DNA of 64,000 nucleotides, from assembly GCF_000347775.1 (NCBI RefSeq), contig NZ_APAT01000015.1:1054001-1118000 (forward strand), read 5' to 3'. Source of the stretch: Marinobacter santoriniensis NKSG1. Lineage in GTDB: Bacteria > Pseudomonadota > Gammaproteobacteria > Pseudomonadales > Oleiphilaceae. Below the pieces are notes generated by a model. It had not been told where the DNA came from and searched no databases. It saw nothing but the letters and a program-made list of their open reading frames with translations. Numbering within the stretch: position 1 is the first letter of the stretch; each line of letters begins with the position of its first letter. Position numbers and translations under genes: made by a program. Shown here piece after piece: positions 30,108 through 40,291 of the stretch.

Positions 30108-30182
30108 CGGGGGTTCTTTTTCGGGGTGAATGTGATGTCTGAGCGAAGCGAGTTCACAATCCGCCCCGAAAAAGAACCCCCG
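30108..30182 (-). repeat. Hairpin repeat family B, copy 2
   Basis: Perfect 19-bp arms at 30108-30126 and 30164-30182 enclose a 37-nt loop with TGTCTGAGCGAAGCGAGTT, the reverse complement of the copy 1 loop core. TGTGA/TCACA can pair inside the loop. The copies are opposite in orientation and 87 nt apart. Confidence 0.88.
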
Positions 30183-30458
30183 GTGCGCTCCACCCCCCCA
30201 AGCCAGGAGAGCTACGAAAGCCCCGTCCGCGGTAACACAATTTAATGAACCTTAACCACTCCCTCACTGTCCAACCCTCCGAACCTGAACTAAGCTCAGA
30301 TTAAGCAAGCCGAAGAGATCGAAAGATCCAGGATGGCTTGAAAGTATCCATTCCTTCCACCCATAACCAGAAAACTACCGCCTGGACAGGCGGTGCCAAC
30401 AGCAACGGGGAAATTGCGTGTACTGAATAGCTGAATAACAGCGAGCGAGGGGCCATCT
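30183..30458. other. Leader region of prkA
   Basis: No gene seen. It holds an 8-bp stem with a 2-nt loop, ACCGCCTGGACAGGCGGT, at 30377-30394, about 65 nt before the prkA ATG, which could fold in the leader RNA. GAGGGG precedes the start codon. No promoter could be assigned with confidence. Confidence 0.5.
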
Positions 30459-32381
30459 ATGAGCATACTGCAGCATTTCAAAGACCGGTATGAAGCGACT
30501 CAGGAGGAAGAATACTCCCTTGAGGAATACCTGGAGATCTGCAAAAAGGACCCAACGGCCTACGCCACGGCCGCAGAGAGAATGTTAATTGCCATCGGCG
30601 AGCCAGAGCTGGTCGATACCTCCCGTGACCCGAGACTGTCACGCATATTTTCCAACAAAGTCATCAAGCGTTACCCGGAATTCCACGAGTTTTACGGCAT
30701 GGAAGATGCCGTTGAAAACATCGTCTCGTTTTTCCGCCACGCGGCCCAGGGCCTGGAAGAGAAGAAGCAGATCCTGTATCTGCTCGGTCCGGTGGGCGGT
30801 GGTAAATCCTCCCTCGCTGAAAAGCTCAAGGCCCTGATGCAGAAGGTCCCCTTCTATGCCATCAAGGGGTCCCCGGTGAACGAATCGCCGCTGGGGCTGT
30901 TCGATCCCGCCGAGGACGCCCAGATTCTGGAAGAGGAATACGGCATTCCCAGGCGCTACCTCAGTTCCATCATTTCTCCCTGGGCGGTGAAACGCCTGCA
31001 TGAATTCGGTGGTGATATCAGCCAGTTCCGGGTGGTGAAGCGTTATCCGTCCGTGCTGGACCAGATCGGTGTCGCCAAGACGGAACCGGGGGATGACAAC
31101 AACCAGGACATCTCGGCGCTGGTGGGCAAGGTCAACATCCGGATGCTGGAAGACTTCTCCCAGGACGATCCGGACGCCTACAGCTTCAGCGGTGGCCTGT
31201 GCAAGGCCAACCAGGGCCTGCTGGAATTCGTGGAGATGTTCAAGGCGCCGATCAAGGTTCTCCACCCGTTGCTGACCGCCACGCAGGAAGGCAACTACAA
31301 CACCACCGAGGGCATGGGTTCGGTTCCGTTTGACGGTGTCATCCTGGCCCACTCAAACGAGTCGGAATGGCAGACCTTCCGGAACAACAAGCACAACGAG
31401 GCGTTCCTGGACCGGGTCTATATCGTCAAGGTGCCCTACTGCCTGAGGGTCACCGAAGAAATCGAGATCTACAAGAAGCTGCTGACCAACAGTTCCCTGG
31501 CCGGAGCGCCCTGCGCGCCGGATACCCTGGACATGCTGGCGCAGTTCTCGGTGCTGTCGCGGATCAAGGAACCGGAAAACTCCAGCATCTTCTCCAAGAT
31601 GAAGGTGTATGACGGCCAGAACATCAAGGACACCGATCCGAAAGCCAAATCGATCCAGGAATACCGGGATGCCGCGGGCGTGATGGAAGGGATGGACGGA
31701 CTGTCCACCCGTTTTGCCTTCAAGATCCTGTCCAAGGTTTTCAACTTTGATACCACGGAAGTCGCCGCCAACCCGGTGCACCTGCTTTATGTTCTGGAAA
31801 AGCAGATCGAACAGGAGCAGTTCCAGTCCGAGATCCAGGAGAAATACCTGCGCTTCATCAAGGAATACCTGGCACCGCACTATGTCCAGTTCATCGGCAA
31901 GGAAATCCAGACCGCGTACCTGGAGAGCTACAGCGAATACGGCCAGAACCTGTTCGACCGTTACGTCACCTATGCCGACTTCTGGATCCAGGATCAGGAG
32001 TACCGGGATCCGGAGACCGGCGAAATCCTCGACCGCGCCTCGATCAACGACGAACTGGAGAAAATCGAGAAGCCGGCGGGTATCAGCAACCCGAAGGATT
32101 TCCGCAACGAGGTGGTCAACTTCGTCCTCCGGGCGCGAGCCAACAACCAGGGTCGGAATCCATCCTGGCTCAGCTACGAGAAGCTGCGCAGCGTGATCGA
32201 GAAGAAGATGTTCTCCAATACCGAGGACCTGCTGCCGGTCATTTCCTTCAACCCCAAAGCCAGTCAGGAAGATCAGAAGAAGCACAAGCAGTTCGTCGAG
32301 CGTATGGTCGAACGAGGCTACACCGAGAAGCAGGTCCGGCTACTGGCCGAATGGTATCTGCGCGTTCGCAAGTCTCACTGA
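30459..32381 (+). CDS. prkA: PrkA/YeaG serine protein kinase
   Basis: 640 aa cytoplasmic AAA+-type protein. The N-terminal AAA region has the Walker A loop LLGPVGGGKSSLAEKL near residues 108-123, and a C-terminal PrkA kinase-like domain follows. Homologues in enterics (YeaG) act in sustained nitrogen starvation and stationary-phase stress. It leads the conserved prkA-yeaH-ycgB cluster, with 32 nt to the next gene. The phosphorylation targets cannot be read here. Confidence 0.95.
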   Translation: MSILQHFKDRYEATQEEEYSLEEYLEICKKDPTAYATAAERMLIAIGEPELVDTSRDPRLSRIFSNKVIKRYPEFHEFYGMEDAVENIVSFFRHAAQGLEEKKQILYLLGPVGGGKSSLAEKLKALMQKVPFYAIKGSPVNESPLGLFDPAEDAQILEEEYGIPRRYLSSIISPWAVKRLHEFGGDISQFRVVKRYPSVLDQIGVAKTEPGDDNNQDISALVGKVNIRMLEDFSQDDPDAYSFSGGLCKANQGLLEFVEMFKAPIKVLHPLLTATQEGNYNTTEGMGSVPFDGVILAHSNESEWQTFRNNKHNEAFLDRVYIVKVPYCLRVTEEIEIYKKLLTNSSLAGAPCAPDTLDMLAQFSVLSRIKEPENSSIFSKMKVYDGQNIKDTDPKAKSIQEYRDAAGVMEGMDGLSTRFAFKILSKVFNFDTTEVAANPVHLLYVLEKQIEQEQFQSEIQEKYLRFIKEYLAPHYVQFIGKEIQTAYLESYSEYGQNLFDRYVTYADFWIQDQEYRDPETGEILDRASINDELEKIEKPAGISNPKDFRNEVVNFVLRARANNQGRNPSWLSYEKLRSVIEKKMFSNTEDLLPVISFNPKASQEDQKKHKQFVERMVERGYTEKQVRLLAEWYLRVRKSH

Positions 32382-32413
32382 ATCAGTGATCGGTCACTGA
32401 CAGGAGTAGCATT

Positions 32414-33709
32414 ATGGGTACGACCCACATCGTCGACCGGCGGCTGAACGGCAAAAACAAGAGCGCAGTGAACCGGGAACGGTTCCTGCGCCGGTACCGG
32501 CACCACATCAAGAAGGCGGTAGCCGATGCGGTGCACAAGCGCTCGATCACCGACGTGGAGCGGGGGGAAAGCGTCAGCATTCCCACCCGCGACATCGACG
32601 AGCCGGTGTTTCATCATGGCCAGGGGGGCCGCCGGGAAATGGTGCACCCGGGCAACCAGGACTTTATCGCCGGCGACACCATTCCCAAACCCGAAGGCGG
32701 TGGCGGCCAGGGTGGCGGCCCCGGACAGGCCAGCCCCGACGGCGAAGGCATGGACGAATTCGCCTTCCAGATCACCCAGGAGGAGTTCCTGGATTTTCTG
32801 TTCGACGACCTCGAACTTCCCAACCTGGCCCGCAAGAAACTCAAGGACACGGAAGCTTTCAAGTACGTGCGTGCCGGTTTCACCAATCAGGGGATTCCCG
32901 CGAAGCTCGACGTGGTGCGCTCCCTCAGGGGAGCCCATGCCCGACGCCTTGGGCTTGGCGGTGCCCGTCGGAAAAAGATCCGCGACCTGGAAAAGCAGCT
33001 TGAGGAGCTGAAATCGGCCCCGGAGGAACTCGATGCCGCCTTCAGCCATGAGGACCAGATCAAGGCCGTGGAGGAGGAAATTGCACGCCTTAAGGCCAAC
33101 GTCCGGCGCATCCCGTTCATTGATGAAATCGATCTGCGTTACCGGCAACATGTGAAGCAGCCCAAGCCGGCCACCAGTGCGGTCATGTTCTGCCTGATGG
33201 ATGTCTCAGGTTCGATGACCCAGATGCACAAGGACATCGCCAAACGCTTCTTCATTCTGCTGTACCTGTTCCTGAAGAAGAACTACAAGAAGATCGAAGT
33301 GGTCTTTATTCGCCACCACACCAGCGCCAAGGAGGTGGACGAGGAGGAGTTCTTCTACAGCCGGGAAACCGGTGGCACCATCGTGTCCAGTGCGCTGAAA
33401 CTGATGCAGAAGATTATCGAGTCCCGTTACTCCCCGTCTGAGTGGAACATCTACGCCGCCCAGGCATCCGATGGTGACAACTGGAACGATGATTCCCCGG
33501 TCTGTGGAAAGTTGCTGGCCAATCAGATCCTCCCGTTGGTGCAGTACTACGCCTATGTGGAAATCACGCCCCAGGATCACCAGATGCTCTGGTACGAGTA
33601 TGAAAAGATCATGGAGCGATTCCCCCAGAGCTTTGCCATGCAGCAGATTGCGGATCCAGGTGAGATCTACCCCGTGTTCCGCCAGTTGTTCGAGAGGAAA
33701 GCCGCATGA
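32414..33709 (+). CDS. yeaH: DUF444/YeaH family protein
   Basis: 431 aa. Conserved N-terminus ([22 protein letters not shown] region, RRLNGKNKS the key part), a Gly-rich linker at about residues 95-115 ([10 protein letters not shown]), a coiled coil near 180-225 and a C-terminal VWA-like domain beginning at [14 protein letters not shown], whose DVSGS is a MIDAS metal site. Works with PrkA and SpoVR by conserved neighbourhood. Its stop overlaps the SpoVR start in ATGA. Confidence 0.94.
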   Translation: MGTTHIVDRRLNGKNKSAVNRERFLRRYRHHIKKAVADAVHKRSITDVERGESVSIPTRDIDEPVFHHGQGGRREMVHPGNQDFIAGDTIPKPEGGGGQGGGPGQASPDGEGMDEFAFQITQEEFLDFLFDDLELPNLARKKLKDTEAFKYVRAGFTNQGIPAKLDVVRSLRGAHARRLGLGGARRKKIRDLEKQLEELKSAPEELDAAFSHEDQIKAVEEEIARLKANVRRIPFIDEIDLRYRQHVKQPKPATSAVMFCLMDVSGSMTQMHKDIAKRFFILLYLFLKKNYKKIEVVFIRHHTSAKEVDEEEFFYSRETGGTIVSSALKLMQKIIESRYSPSEWNIYAAQASDGDNWNDDSPVCGKLLANQILPLVQYYAYVEITPQDHQMLWYEYEKIMERFPQSFAMQQIADPGEIYPVFRQLFERKAA

Positions 33710-35274
33710 GTGATATCGTCGATCGTCCGAACGCTCCGGACAACGCTCCCTCCAACACCCGGAAACCCATCTCCACCAGCTCGGAATGGACGTTCGATCT
33801 GATTCGGGAGTATGACGAGGCCATTGCCGAGTGCGCCCGGGAATTCGGACTGGACACCTACCCCAACCAGGTGGAAGTCATCAGTGCCGAACAGATGATG
33901 GACGCCTACAGCTCGGTGGGCATGCCGGTGGGCTACCATCACTGGTCGTTCGGCAAGCAGTTCCTGAACACAGCGAAAGGCTACCAGCGGGGCCAGATGG
34001 GGTTGGCCTATGAGATCGTCATCAACTCCAATCCCTGCATTGCCTACCTGATGGAGGAGAATACCCTGCCCATGCAGGCACTGGTCATTGCCCATGCCTG
34101 CTACGGCCACAACTCCTTCTTCAAGGGCAACTACCTGTTCCGCACCTGGACCGACGCCAGCGCAATCATCGATTATCTGGTATTCGCCCGGAATTACGTG
34201 GCCGAGTGCGAAGAACGCTACGGCCTGGATGCGGTGGAACAGATCATCGACTCCTGCCATGCCCTGATGAATTACGGCGTGGATCGGTACAAACGTCCGC
34301 CGCCCATATCGGCCTCGGAAGAAGCGCGGCGCCAGAAGGAGCGGGAAGAGTATCAACAACGTCGTATCAATGACCTGTGGCGTACCATTCCCAAGCTGGA
34401 CGACGACGAGAATTCGGTGAAAAGCCAGCGGCGTTTTCCCGAGGAGCCGCAGGAGAACCTGCTTTACTTCATCGAGAAGAATGCGCCCCTGCTGGAAACC
34501 TGGCAGCGCGAGATCATCCGTATCGTGCGCAAGCTCGGCCAGTACTTCTACCCGCAACGCCAGACACAGGTCATGAACGAAGGCTGGGCAACCTTCTGGC
34601 ACTACACCCTGTTGCACCGGCTGTATGAGAAGGGCCTGGTCAACGACGGCTTCATGCTGGAGTTTCTCCAGAGCCACACAGCCGTGGTCTATCAGCCGCC
34701 CTTCAACAGTCCCTGGTATTCAGGCATCAACCCGTACACCCTCGGCTTCTCGATGTTTACGGATCTGCGCCGCATCTGCGAACACCCCACCGACGAGGAC
34801 CGTGAGTGGTTCCCGGATATTGCCGGCTCGAACTGGGTGGAAACGCTGCACTTTGCGATGCACAACTTCAAGGACGAGAGCTTTATCCAACAGTTCCTGT
34901 CCCCGAAAGTCATGCGGGACCTGAAGCTGTTCTCCATTGAGAACGACGATCAGGAAGACCACTACACGGTCACCGCCATCCACGACGATCCCGGTTACCG
35001 GCCATTGCGGGAGAAACTGGCGCGCCAGTACAACCTCAGCTACCGGGAACCCAACATCCAGGTCTGGAATGTGGACGTCCGGGGCGACCGCTCCCTGACC
35101 CTCCGGCATATCCCGGTCGACCGGGTTCCGCTGGCCGAAGACACCGAAGAGGTGGTCCGGCATGTGCACCGCCTCTGGGGGTTTGATGTGCATCTGGAAA
35201 GCGTCGATGAGGGCACCGTAGTGGAGGAATACCACTGCCCGCCGCCCGATTTCGAGGATATTGACGGCCACTGA
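33706..35274 (+). CDS. ycgB: SpoVR family protein
   Basis: 522 aa cytoplasmic protein of the SpoVR/YcgB family, needed for cortex formation in Bacillus spores but of unknown role in non-sporulating bacteria. Family elements: [22 protein letters not shown] ([12 protein letters not shown] the key part), [16 protein letters not shown] and [10 protein letters not shown] with the HxxH-type histidines. ATG overlaps the upstream stop by 4 nt, so it is translationally coupled to the DUF444 gene. Followed by a strong hairpin. Confidence 0.94.
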   Translation: MSDIVDRPNAPDNAPSNTRKPISTSSEWTFDLIREYDEAIAECAREFGLDTYPNQVEVISAEQMMDAYSSVGMPVGYHHWSFGKQFLNTAKGYQRGQMGLAYEIVINSNPCIAYLMEENTLPMQALVIAHACYGHNSFFKGNYLFRTWTDASAIIDYLVFARNYVAECEERYGLDAVEQIIDSCHALMNYGVDRYKRPPPISASEEARRQKEREEYQQRRINDLWRTIPKLDDDENSVKSQRRFPEEPQENLLYFIEKNAPLLETWQREIIRIVRKLGQYFYPQRQTQVMNEGWATFWHYTLLHRLYEKGLVNDGFMLEFLQSHTAVVYQPPFNSPWYSGINPYTLGFSMFTDLRRICEHPTDEDREWFPDIAGSNWVETLHFAMHNFKDESFIQQFLSPKVMRDLKLFSIENDDQEDHYTVTAIHDDPGYRPLREKLARQYNLSYREPNIQVWNVDVRGDRSLTLRHIPVDRVPLAEDTEEVVRHVHRLWGFDVHLESVDEGTVVEEYHCPPPDFEDIDGH

Positions 35275-35305
35275 CGGCTGTCCGAGGATCAGGAGACTGT
35301 GGGGA

Positions 35306-35329
35306 AACCGGGGCCAAGAGGCCCCGGTT
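35306..35329. terminator. Hairpin between convergent genes
   Basis: AACCGGGGCC pairs with GGCCCCGGTT around an AAGA loop. It lies between the SpoVR gene and the convergent TrpB2-like gene and lacks a T-run. Likely shared 3'-end hairpin. Confidence 0.65.
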
Positions 35330-35340
35330 GCACTCATGGA

Positions 35341-36699
35341 TCAGGCAGAAACGGAGGGCAGACCCGACAGGGCCATTGCCAGTTCCTGATCGTCGTACTC
35401 GTGGTCGCTCAACTCGCCGGCAAAGTACGCCGTGTAGGCCGCCATGTCGAAATGACCGTGGCCACACAGGTTGAACAGGATCACCTCGTCCTTGCCTTCG
35501 CGCTTGCAGCGCAGGGCTTCTTCAATAGCCCCCTTTACCGCGTGGTTGGCCTCGGGCGCCGGCACGATTCCCTCATTCCGGGCAAACAGGACGCCCGCCT
35601 CGAAACATTCCTTCTGGGTATAGGACACGGCATCGAACAGGCCCAACTCCTTGGCGTGGGACACCATCGGCGCCATGCCGTGGTAGCGCAGGCCACCGGC
35701 ATGGAAGCCGGGCGGCGTGAAGCCGGAACCCAGCGTATGCATCTTGGTCAGCGGGGTCATGTGTGCGGTATCGCCGTAATCGTAGGCGTATTTCCCGCGT
35801 GTCAGAGTCGGACAGGCGGAGGGTTCCACCGCCACAATACGGGACTTCTCACCGCCCCGCAGGGCATGCCCCATGAACGGGAACGCGATACCGGCAAAGT
35901 TGGAACCGCCACCGGTACAGCCCACAATGACGTCTGGCCAGCAATCGGCCATTTCCATCTGCTGCATGGCTTCCAGTCCGATGACACTCTGGTGCAGCAA
36001 CACGTGGTTAAGCACCGAACCAAGGGCGTACTTGGTGTTCGGGTCCTGCACCGCCAGCTCCACGGCTTCGGAAATGGCGATCCCCAGGCTACCAGTGTGG
36101 TCCGGATTGTCCGCCAGCACCTTGCGGCCGAATTCGGTCAGCTCCGACGGTGATGGAACGCATTTGGCTCCGTACGTCTCCATGACCGCACGACGATAGG
36201 GTTTCTGATCGTAGGAGACCCGCACCTGGAACACCGTGACATCGATATCGAACAGCGAACCGGCGAACGACAACGAGGTCCCCCACTGGCCTGCTCCCGT
36301 TTCGGTGGTGAGCGTCCGAATGCCCGCCTGCTGGTTATAGAATGCCTGGGGGATGGCGGTGTTGGGCTTGTGACTGCCCGCCGGGCTGACGCCCTCATAC
36401 TTGTAGAAGATCTTCGCAGGCGTGCCAAGCGCCTTCTCCAGACGATGAGCCCGATACAGCGGCGCCGGGCGCCAGAGCTGATAGACGTCGCGAACCGGCT
36501 GGGGAATCTCGATCTCCCGCTCGGTGGTCACTTCCTGCTGGATCAGTTCCATCGGGAACAAAGGTTCCAGATCCGAGGGCCCGACCGGTTGCTGCGTGCC
36601 CGGGTGCAGGACCGCAGGCAACGGCTCCGGAAAATCGGCCTGCAGGTTGTACCAGTATTTCGGCATCTGGCTTTCGTCTAGAAGAAACTTCGTTTGCAT
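35341..36699 (-). CDS. TrpB2-type tryptophan synthase beta chain homologue
   Basis: 452 aa PLP enzyme. The PLP lysine is in [11 protein letters not shown] and the phosphate loop reads [10 protein letters not shown]. The long N-terminal region ([14 protein letters not shown]) and total length are those of the TrpB2 class, which usually lacks a TrpA partner and condenses serine with indole; some members have other substrates. No trpA is near. ATG 36699-36697 ([16 protein letters not shown]) fits the family start and has GAGG upstream. Single gene. Confidence 0.9.
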   Translation of the reverse strand: MQTKFLLDESQMPKYWYNLQADFPEPLPAVLHPGTQQPVGPSDLEPLFPMELIQQEVTTEREIEIPQPVRDVYQLWRPAPLYRAHRLEKALGTPAKIFYKYEGVSPAGSHKPNTAIPQAFYNQQAGIRTLTTETGAGQWGTSLSFAGSLFDIDVTVFQVRVSYDQKPYRRAVMETYGAKCVPSPSELTEFGRKVLADNPDHTGSLGIAISEAVELAVQDPNTKYALGSVLNHVLLHQSVIGLEAMQQMEMADCWPDVIVGCTGGGSNFAGIAFPFMGHALRGGEKSRIVAVEPSACPTLTRGKYAYDYGDTAHMTPLTKMHTLGSGFTPPGFHAGGLRYHGMAPMVSHAKELGLFDAVSYTQKECFEAGVLFARNEGIVPAPEANHAVKGAIEEALRCKREGKDEVILFNLCGHGHFDMAAYTAYFAGELSDHEYDDQELAMALSGLPSVSA

Positions 36700-36759
36700 G
36701 GTTGGCTTGCCTCTGCGTGTTGTTGTCATCGTCTGTTTACGTTGTTTACGGAATGTGCC

Positions 36760-37491
36760 TTAAAAAAGCGCCTGCATCCAGTCCACGAGCCACGGTACCA
36801 GCACGGCGGTGGCAAATGCCGACAGCGCCATGGCCAGACCCGAGAATGCCCCCATCTGGGAACTCACCTGAAAGGCCCGCGCCGTGCCGATGCCATGGGC
36901 CGCGACGCCCATGGCAATGCCCTTGGCGGTATCATCCCGGACCCGGATCAATTCAAACAACTTGGTGCCAAGCACGGCGCCGGTGATGCCGGTCACCACC
37001 ACCAGCACCGCCGTCAGCGAAGGCAGGCCTCCGATCTTCTCGGAGATCCCCATCGCCACGGGCGCGGTTGCGGATTTGGGGGCCAGGGACATCTGGATTT
37101 CCGTGGAGCCGCCAAAGAATCGCGCCAGCCAGATGGAGCTCCCGGCGGCAATCACCACACCACTGAGCAGGGAGATGGTCACCGGCAGCCAAAGCTGCCG
37201 CAGGCGGGAAAACTGCTGATACAGCGGTACCGCCAGCGCGACGGTGGCCGGCCCCAAAAGGAAGTGGACGAACTGACCGCCCTCGAAATAATCATCATAA
37301 GACGTGCCGGTCAGCAGCAGGAGCCCGATCAGCATGGCGACCGACGTCACCACCGGATTCACCAGCGGATTGGAATGGCTTTTCAGATAGAGGCGATAGG
37401 CCAGACCATAGGCCACCAGGGTGATGGTCAATCCCAGCAGTGGCGAGGCCGCCAGGTAAACCCAGATATCCTTCAGCCCGGGATCAGTCAT
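36760..37491 (-). CDS. lrgB: LrgB/CidB family membrane protein
   Basis: 243 aa with about six membrane segments. Family elements are the SATAPVAMGIS region and GVAAHGIGTARAF, typical of LrgB/YohK. Family members act with LrgA/CidA in holin-like control of murein hydrolases or in pyruvate/glycolate-related transport; which applies here is unknown. Its start overlaps the end of the LrgA gene by 8 nt. Confidence 0.92.
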   Translation of the reverse strand: MTDPGLKDIWVYLAASPLLGLTITLVAYGLAYRLYLKSHSNPLVNPVVTSVAMLIGLLLLTGTSYDDYFEGGQFVHFLLGPATVALAVPLYQQFSRLRQLWLPVTISLLSGVVIAAGSSIWLARFFGGSTEIQMSLAPKSATAPVAMGISEKIGGLPSLTAVLVVVTGITGAVLGTKLFELIRVRDDTAKGIAMGVAAHGIGTARAFQVSSQMGAFSGLAMALSAFATAVLVPWLVDWMQALF

Positions 37492-37864
37492 TGTTCTGCT
37501 CCTCCGCCATCGGTTGCTTCACCAGCCATCGGGTCGTTGCCTGCATGATCAGGGCCGTCGCGACCATGGTGATGACCGTGCTGAGCAACAGCGACAGGGT
37601 AATCGGCACCCACTCCTCGGCGATGCGATGAAAGTGGGCCATCATTCCGACACCCGCCGGAACAAACAACAGCGAAAGGTGGCTGAGCAGCGCCCCGGAG
37701 GCCTGCTCCACAGAGTCCGGCGCCGCGCCCCGAATCATGAGAGTGATGAACAGCATCACCATACCCAGTACCGGCCCCGGAATCGGGATCCCCAGCAAAC
37801 GCACGGTGACTTCACCCACCAGTTGATAGATGAGAAGCAGGGTAATGCCATTGAGAAACTGCAT
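37484..37864 (-). CDS. lrgA: LrgA/CidA family membrane protein
   Basis: 126 aa with four membrane segments. The motif GIPIPGPVLGMVMLF and the LLFVPAGVGMM stretch are diagnostic. The start is set at ATG 37864-37862 (MQFLNGITLLLIYQL) with GGAG about 7 nt upstream; an in-frame GTG 54 nt earlier adds a charged extension unusual for the family. Forms a two-gene unit with lrgB. Confidence 0.9.
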   Translation of the reverse strand: MQFLNGITLLLIYQLVGEVTVRLLGIPIPGPVLGMVMLFITLMIRGAAPDSVEQASGALLSHLSLLFVPAGVGMMAHFHRIAEEWVPITLSLLLSTVITMVATALIMQATTRWLVKQPMAEEQNND

Positions 37865-38001
37865 ATCAATCTCCGCCAGCCGATCGTGAAACCACTCAAA
37901 ATCAGAGAACTTTAGCACCTATTTCATCGTGCACACTGTTGGATATCAGTATACTTGCACCCTATAAATAGAAATCCCTTATAGGTGGAGTAAAACAAGG
38001 A

Positions 38002-39450
38002 ATGAAACGTCTGGGAACACTGGATGCCTCATGGTTGGCCGTGGAATCTGAAGACACCCCGATGCATGTGGGTACGCTGCAGATTTTTTCACTGCCGGAG
38101 GGCGCTCCCGAAACCTTCCTGCGGGACATGGTCGCCCGCATGAAAGAAGCCGGGGATGTCGCCCCGCCCTGGGGTTACAAACTGGCCTGGTCCGGCTTTC
38201 TGGGGCGGGTAGTCGCGCCCTACTGGAAAAAGGACAAGGACATCGACCTGGATTACCACGTCCGCCATTCCGCCCTGCCCCGTCCCGGCGGCGAGCGGGA
38301 ACTCGGTATCCTGGTCAGCCGTCTGCATTCGAACCCACTGGATTTTTCCCGTCCTCTCTGGGAATGCCATGTGATCGAGGGGCTGGAAAACAACCGCTTC
38401 GCCCTCTACACCAAGATGCACCATTCCATGATCGACGGCATCAGCGGTGTACGGCTGATGCAGCGGGTGCTGACAACGGATCCGGACAAACGGGATATGC
38501 CACCGCCCTGGACCGTCAAACCCCAGCGCCGCCGGGGCAGTAAAACCGACTCGGAAGCCAGCATTCCCGCCGCCGTTTCCCAGGCCATGGACGCGCTGAA
38601 GCTCCAGGCAGACATGGCCCCGAGGCTGTGGCAGGCCGGCAACCGGCTGTTCCATTCGGTCCGCCATCCGGAAGACGGGCTGACCGCGCCGTTTACCGGC
38701 CCCCAGTCGATCCTGAGCCACCGGGTAACCGGCCAGCGCCGGTTCGCCACCCAGCATTACCAGCTGGATCGCCTGAAGGCCCTGGCACACGCGTCCGGCG
38801 GGTCGCTGAATGACATTGTTCTGTACCTGTGCGGTACGGCCCTGAGACGCTTTCTGGTGGAGCAGGACAACCTGCCGAACATTCCGCTGACCGCGGGGAT
38901 CCCCGTGAACATCCGGCCGTCGGACGACCAGGGTACGGGCACCCAGATCAGTTTCATGATCGCCTCGCTGGCCACCGACGAAGCAGATCCGCTGACGCGA
39001 CTCCAGGACATCAAGACCTCGACCCGTCGGGCCAAGGAACATCTGCAGAAGCTGCCACGCAGTGCCCTGACCCAGTACACCATGCTGCTGATGTCACCGT
39101 ACATCCTGCAGTTGATGTCGGGTATGGGCGGACGCATGCGACCTGTGTTCAACGTGACCATCTCCAACGTACCGGGACCGGAGCACACGCTCTACTACGA
39201 GGGAGCCAGGCTGGAAGCAATGTACCCAGTGTCGCTGATTGCCCACGGCGGCGCGCTGAACATCACCTGCCTGAGCTACGCCGGTTCACTGAATTTCGGT
39301 TACACCGGCTGCCGGGATACTCTGCCAAGCATGCAGAAACTGGCGGTTTACACCGGCGAGGCGCTGGATGAGCTGGAAAGCCTGATCCTGCCGCCGACAC
39401 CCAAAACCGCCCGGCGCAGGAAAGCCACCAAACCCAGCACACCGAAATAA
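38002..39450 (+). CDS. Wax ester synthase/diacylglycerol acyltransferase (WS/DGAT)
   Basis: 482 aa. Catalytic HHSMIDG (HHxxxDG) at residues 140-146 catalyses transfer of acyl-CoA to fatty alcohols or diacylglycerol at the membrane, giving storage wax esters or triacylglycerol. Other family elements are the LDASWL start, PLWE near 118-121 and LNDIVLYLCGTALRR. The basic C-terminal tail (PKTARRRKATKPSTPK) is short and may aid membrane contact. Such enzymes, often several per genome, are typical of Marinobacter. Stands alone, convergent with desT at 12 nt. Confidence 0.93.
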   Translation: MKRLGTLDASWLAVESEDTPMHVGTLQIFSLPEGAPETFLRDMVARMKEAGDVAPPWGYKLAWSGFLGRVVAPYWKKDKDIDLDYHVRHSALPRPGGERELGILVSRLHSNPLDFSRPLWECHVIEGLENNRFALYTKMHHSMIDGISGVRLMQRVLTTDPDKRDMPPPWTVKPQRRRGSKTDSEASIPAAVSQAMDALKLQADMAPRLWQAGNRLFHSVRHPEDGLTAPFTGPQSILSHRVTGQRRFATQHYQLDRLKALAHASGGSLNDIVLYLCGTALRRFLVEQDNLPNIPLTAGIPVNIRPSDDQGTGTQISFMIASLATDEADPLTRLQDIKTSTRRAKEHLQKLPRSALTQYTMLLMSPYILQLMSGMGGRMRPVFNVTISNVPGPEHTLYYEGARLEAMYPVSLIAHGGALNITCLSYAGSLNFGYTGCRDTLPSMQKLAVYTGEALDELESLILPPTPKTARRRKATKPSTPK

Positions 39451-39462
39451 TCGAAGAGTGAT

Positions 39463-40092
39463 TCAGGCGCTGTCGCTCTGCCAGTGGCCGGCACCGAGGA
39501 AGATCATCTGAAGGAAGCGGGTCGTCCGCTTCCGGATCTGGCCGATCTGGTAATCGTCGTCCGTTGAGACGCTAAGCAGGTCGGTCAGACTGAACGCCAC
39601 GGTACGCACCACCAGATCACAGGTCAGGTCCAGGTCGGCGTCGCTCAGATGCTCCATCAGCCGGAGCCGACGAAGGTCGTTGGCCAATTCACTGGCGAAG
39701 AAACGCATTTCACTCCGGATGCCTTCCTGTACCGCACGGCTTTCCCCTGCCAGGCCCTGGGCCATGAACAGAAAAAAGCTCCGGTTGGCCTGCGCGTGGG
39801 CAACAAAAATTCCCACCGACTCTTCTATCAGCTTGTCGGACTGCAGGACGTTGGCCCGGGCTTCCCGCATCATTCGTCGCAATACCAGCCCGAGTTCATC
39901 CACCAGCTGTAATCCCAGATCGTCCATATTCCGGAAATGCCGGTAGAAGGACGTGGGCACGACGCCCGCCTGCCGGGTAACTTCCCGAATCCCCAGACTG
40001 GCAAAGTGCCGGCCCTTGCCGACCAGCGCCAGCGCCGCATTCATCAGTTTCTCCCGGGTTTCCCCGGGCTTTCGCCGTTGTCGTTCTGTCAT
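39463..40092 (-). CDS. desT: TetR-family regulator, DesT-like
   Basis: 209 aa. The N-terminal HTH (GIREVTRQAGVVPTSFYRHFRNMDDL) has GVVPTSFYRHF as its recognition helix, and an effector-binding helical domain follows. In Pseudomonas the equivalent DesT senses the saturated/unsaturated acyl-CoA ratio and represses a divergent reductase-desaturase operon. The same arrangement is present here, with palindromes between. Name is by synteny and likeness. Confidence 0.85.
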   Translation of the reverse strand: MTERQRRKPGETREKLMNAALALVGKGRHFASLGIREVTRQAGVVPTSFYRHFRNMDDLGLQLVDELGLVLRRMMREARANVLQSDKLIEESVGIFVAHAQANRSFFLFMAQGLAGESRAVQEGIRSEMRFFASELANDLRRLRLMEHLSDADLDLTCDLVVRTVAFSLTDLLSVSTDDDYQIGQIRKRTTRFLQMIFLGAGHWQSDSA

Positions 40093-40125
40093 CTGCCGTG
40101 CGCCATCGGAATACCAGGTTCACAA

Positions 40126-40133
40126 GTGTACAC
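40126..40133. promoter_or_regulatory. Palindrome GTGTACAC near desT start
   Basis: Perfect 8-bp palindrome 34 nt upstream of the desT ATG, preceded by GTTCACAA. Probable operator half of the TetR regulator, matching the site at 40240-40247. Confidence 0.6.
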
Positions 40134-40211
40134 ATTTCACAAAAAGAAAGTCTTTGAACCTTGTCATTTTGCGCCAACTCATCGACATGGATTGTTGCCG
40201 GATCAACTCGT

Positions 40212-40247
40212 GTGTACAGTCGTACACATTAGTGAACAAGTGTACAC
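40212..40247. promoter_or_regulatory. Paired palindromes before the reductase-desaturase genes
   Basis: GTGTAC-AGTC-GTACAC at 40212-40227, then GTGAACAA-GTGTACAC at 40232-40247, 45-80 nt before the reductase start. They share the GTGTAC half site with 40126-40133 and resemble an array of TetR-type operators that could repress both directions. Confidence 0.7.
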
Positions 40248-40291
40248 ATCGCTTCACGATGAGTACCACGGATCCCATGGAGACAATGACC

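Noticed and set aside
29942..30182. CRISPR-like repeat pair
   Set aside because: Only two units, in opposite orientation, with unlike arms and no cas genes.
29438..30193. Minus-strand open frame of 251 codons containing LSERSEF
   Set aside because: It crosses tpm antisense and both family B hairpins; the LSERSEF peptide is just the translated loop core.
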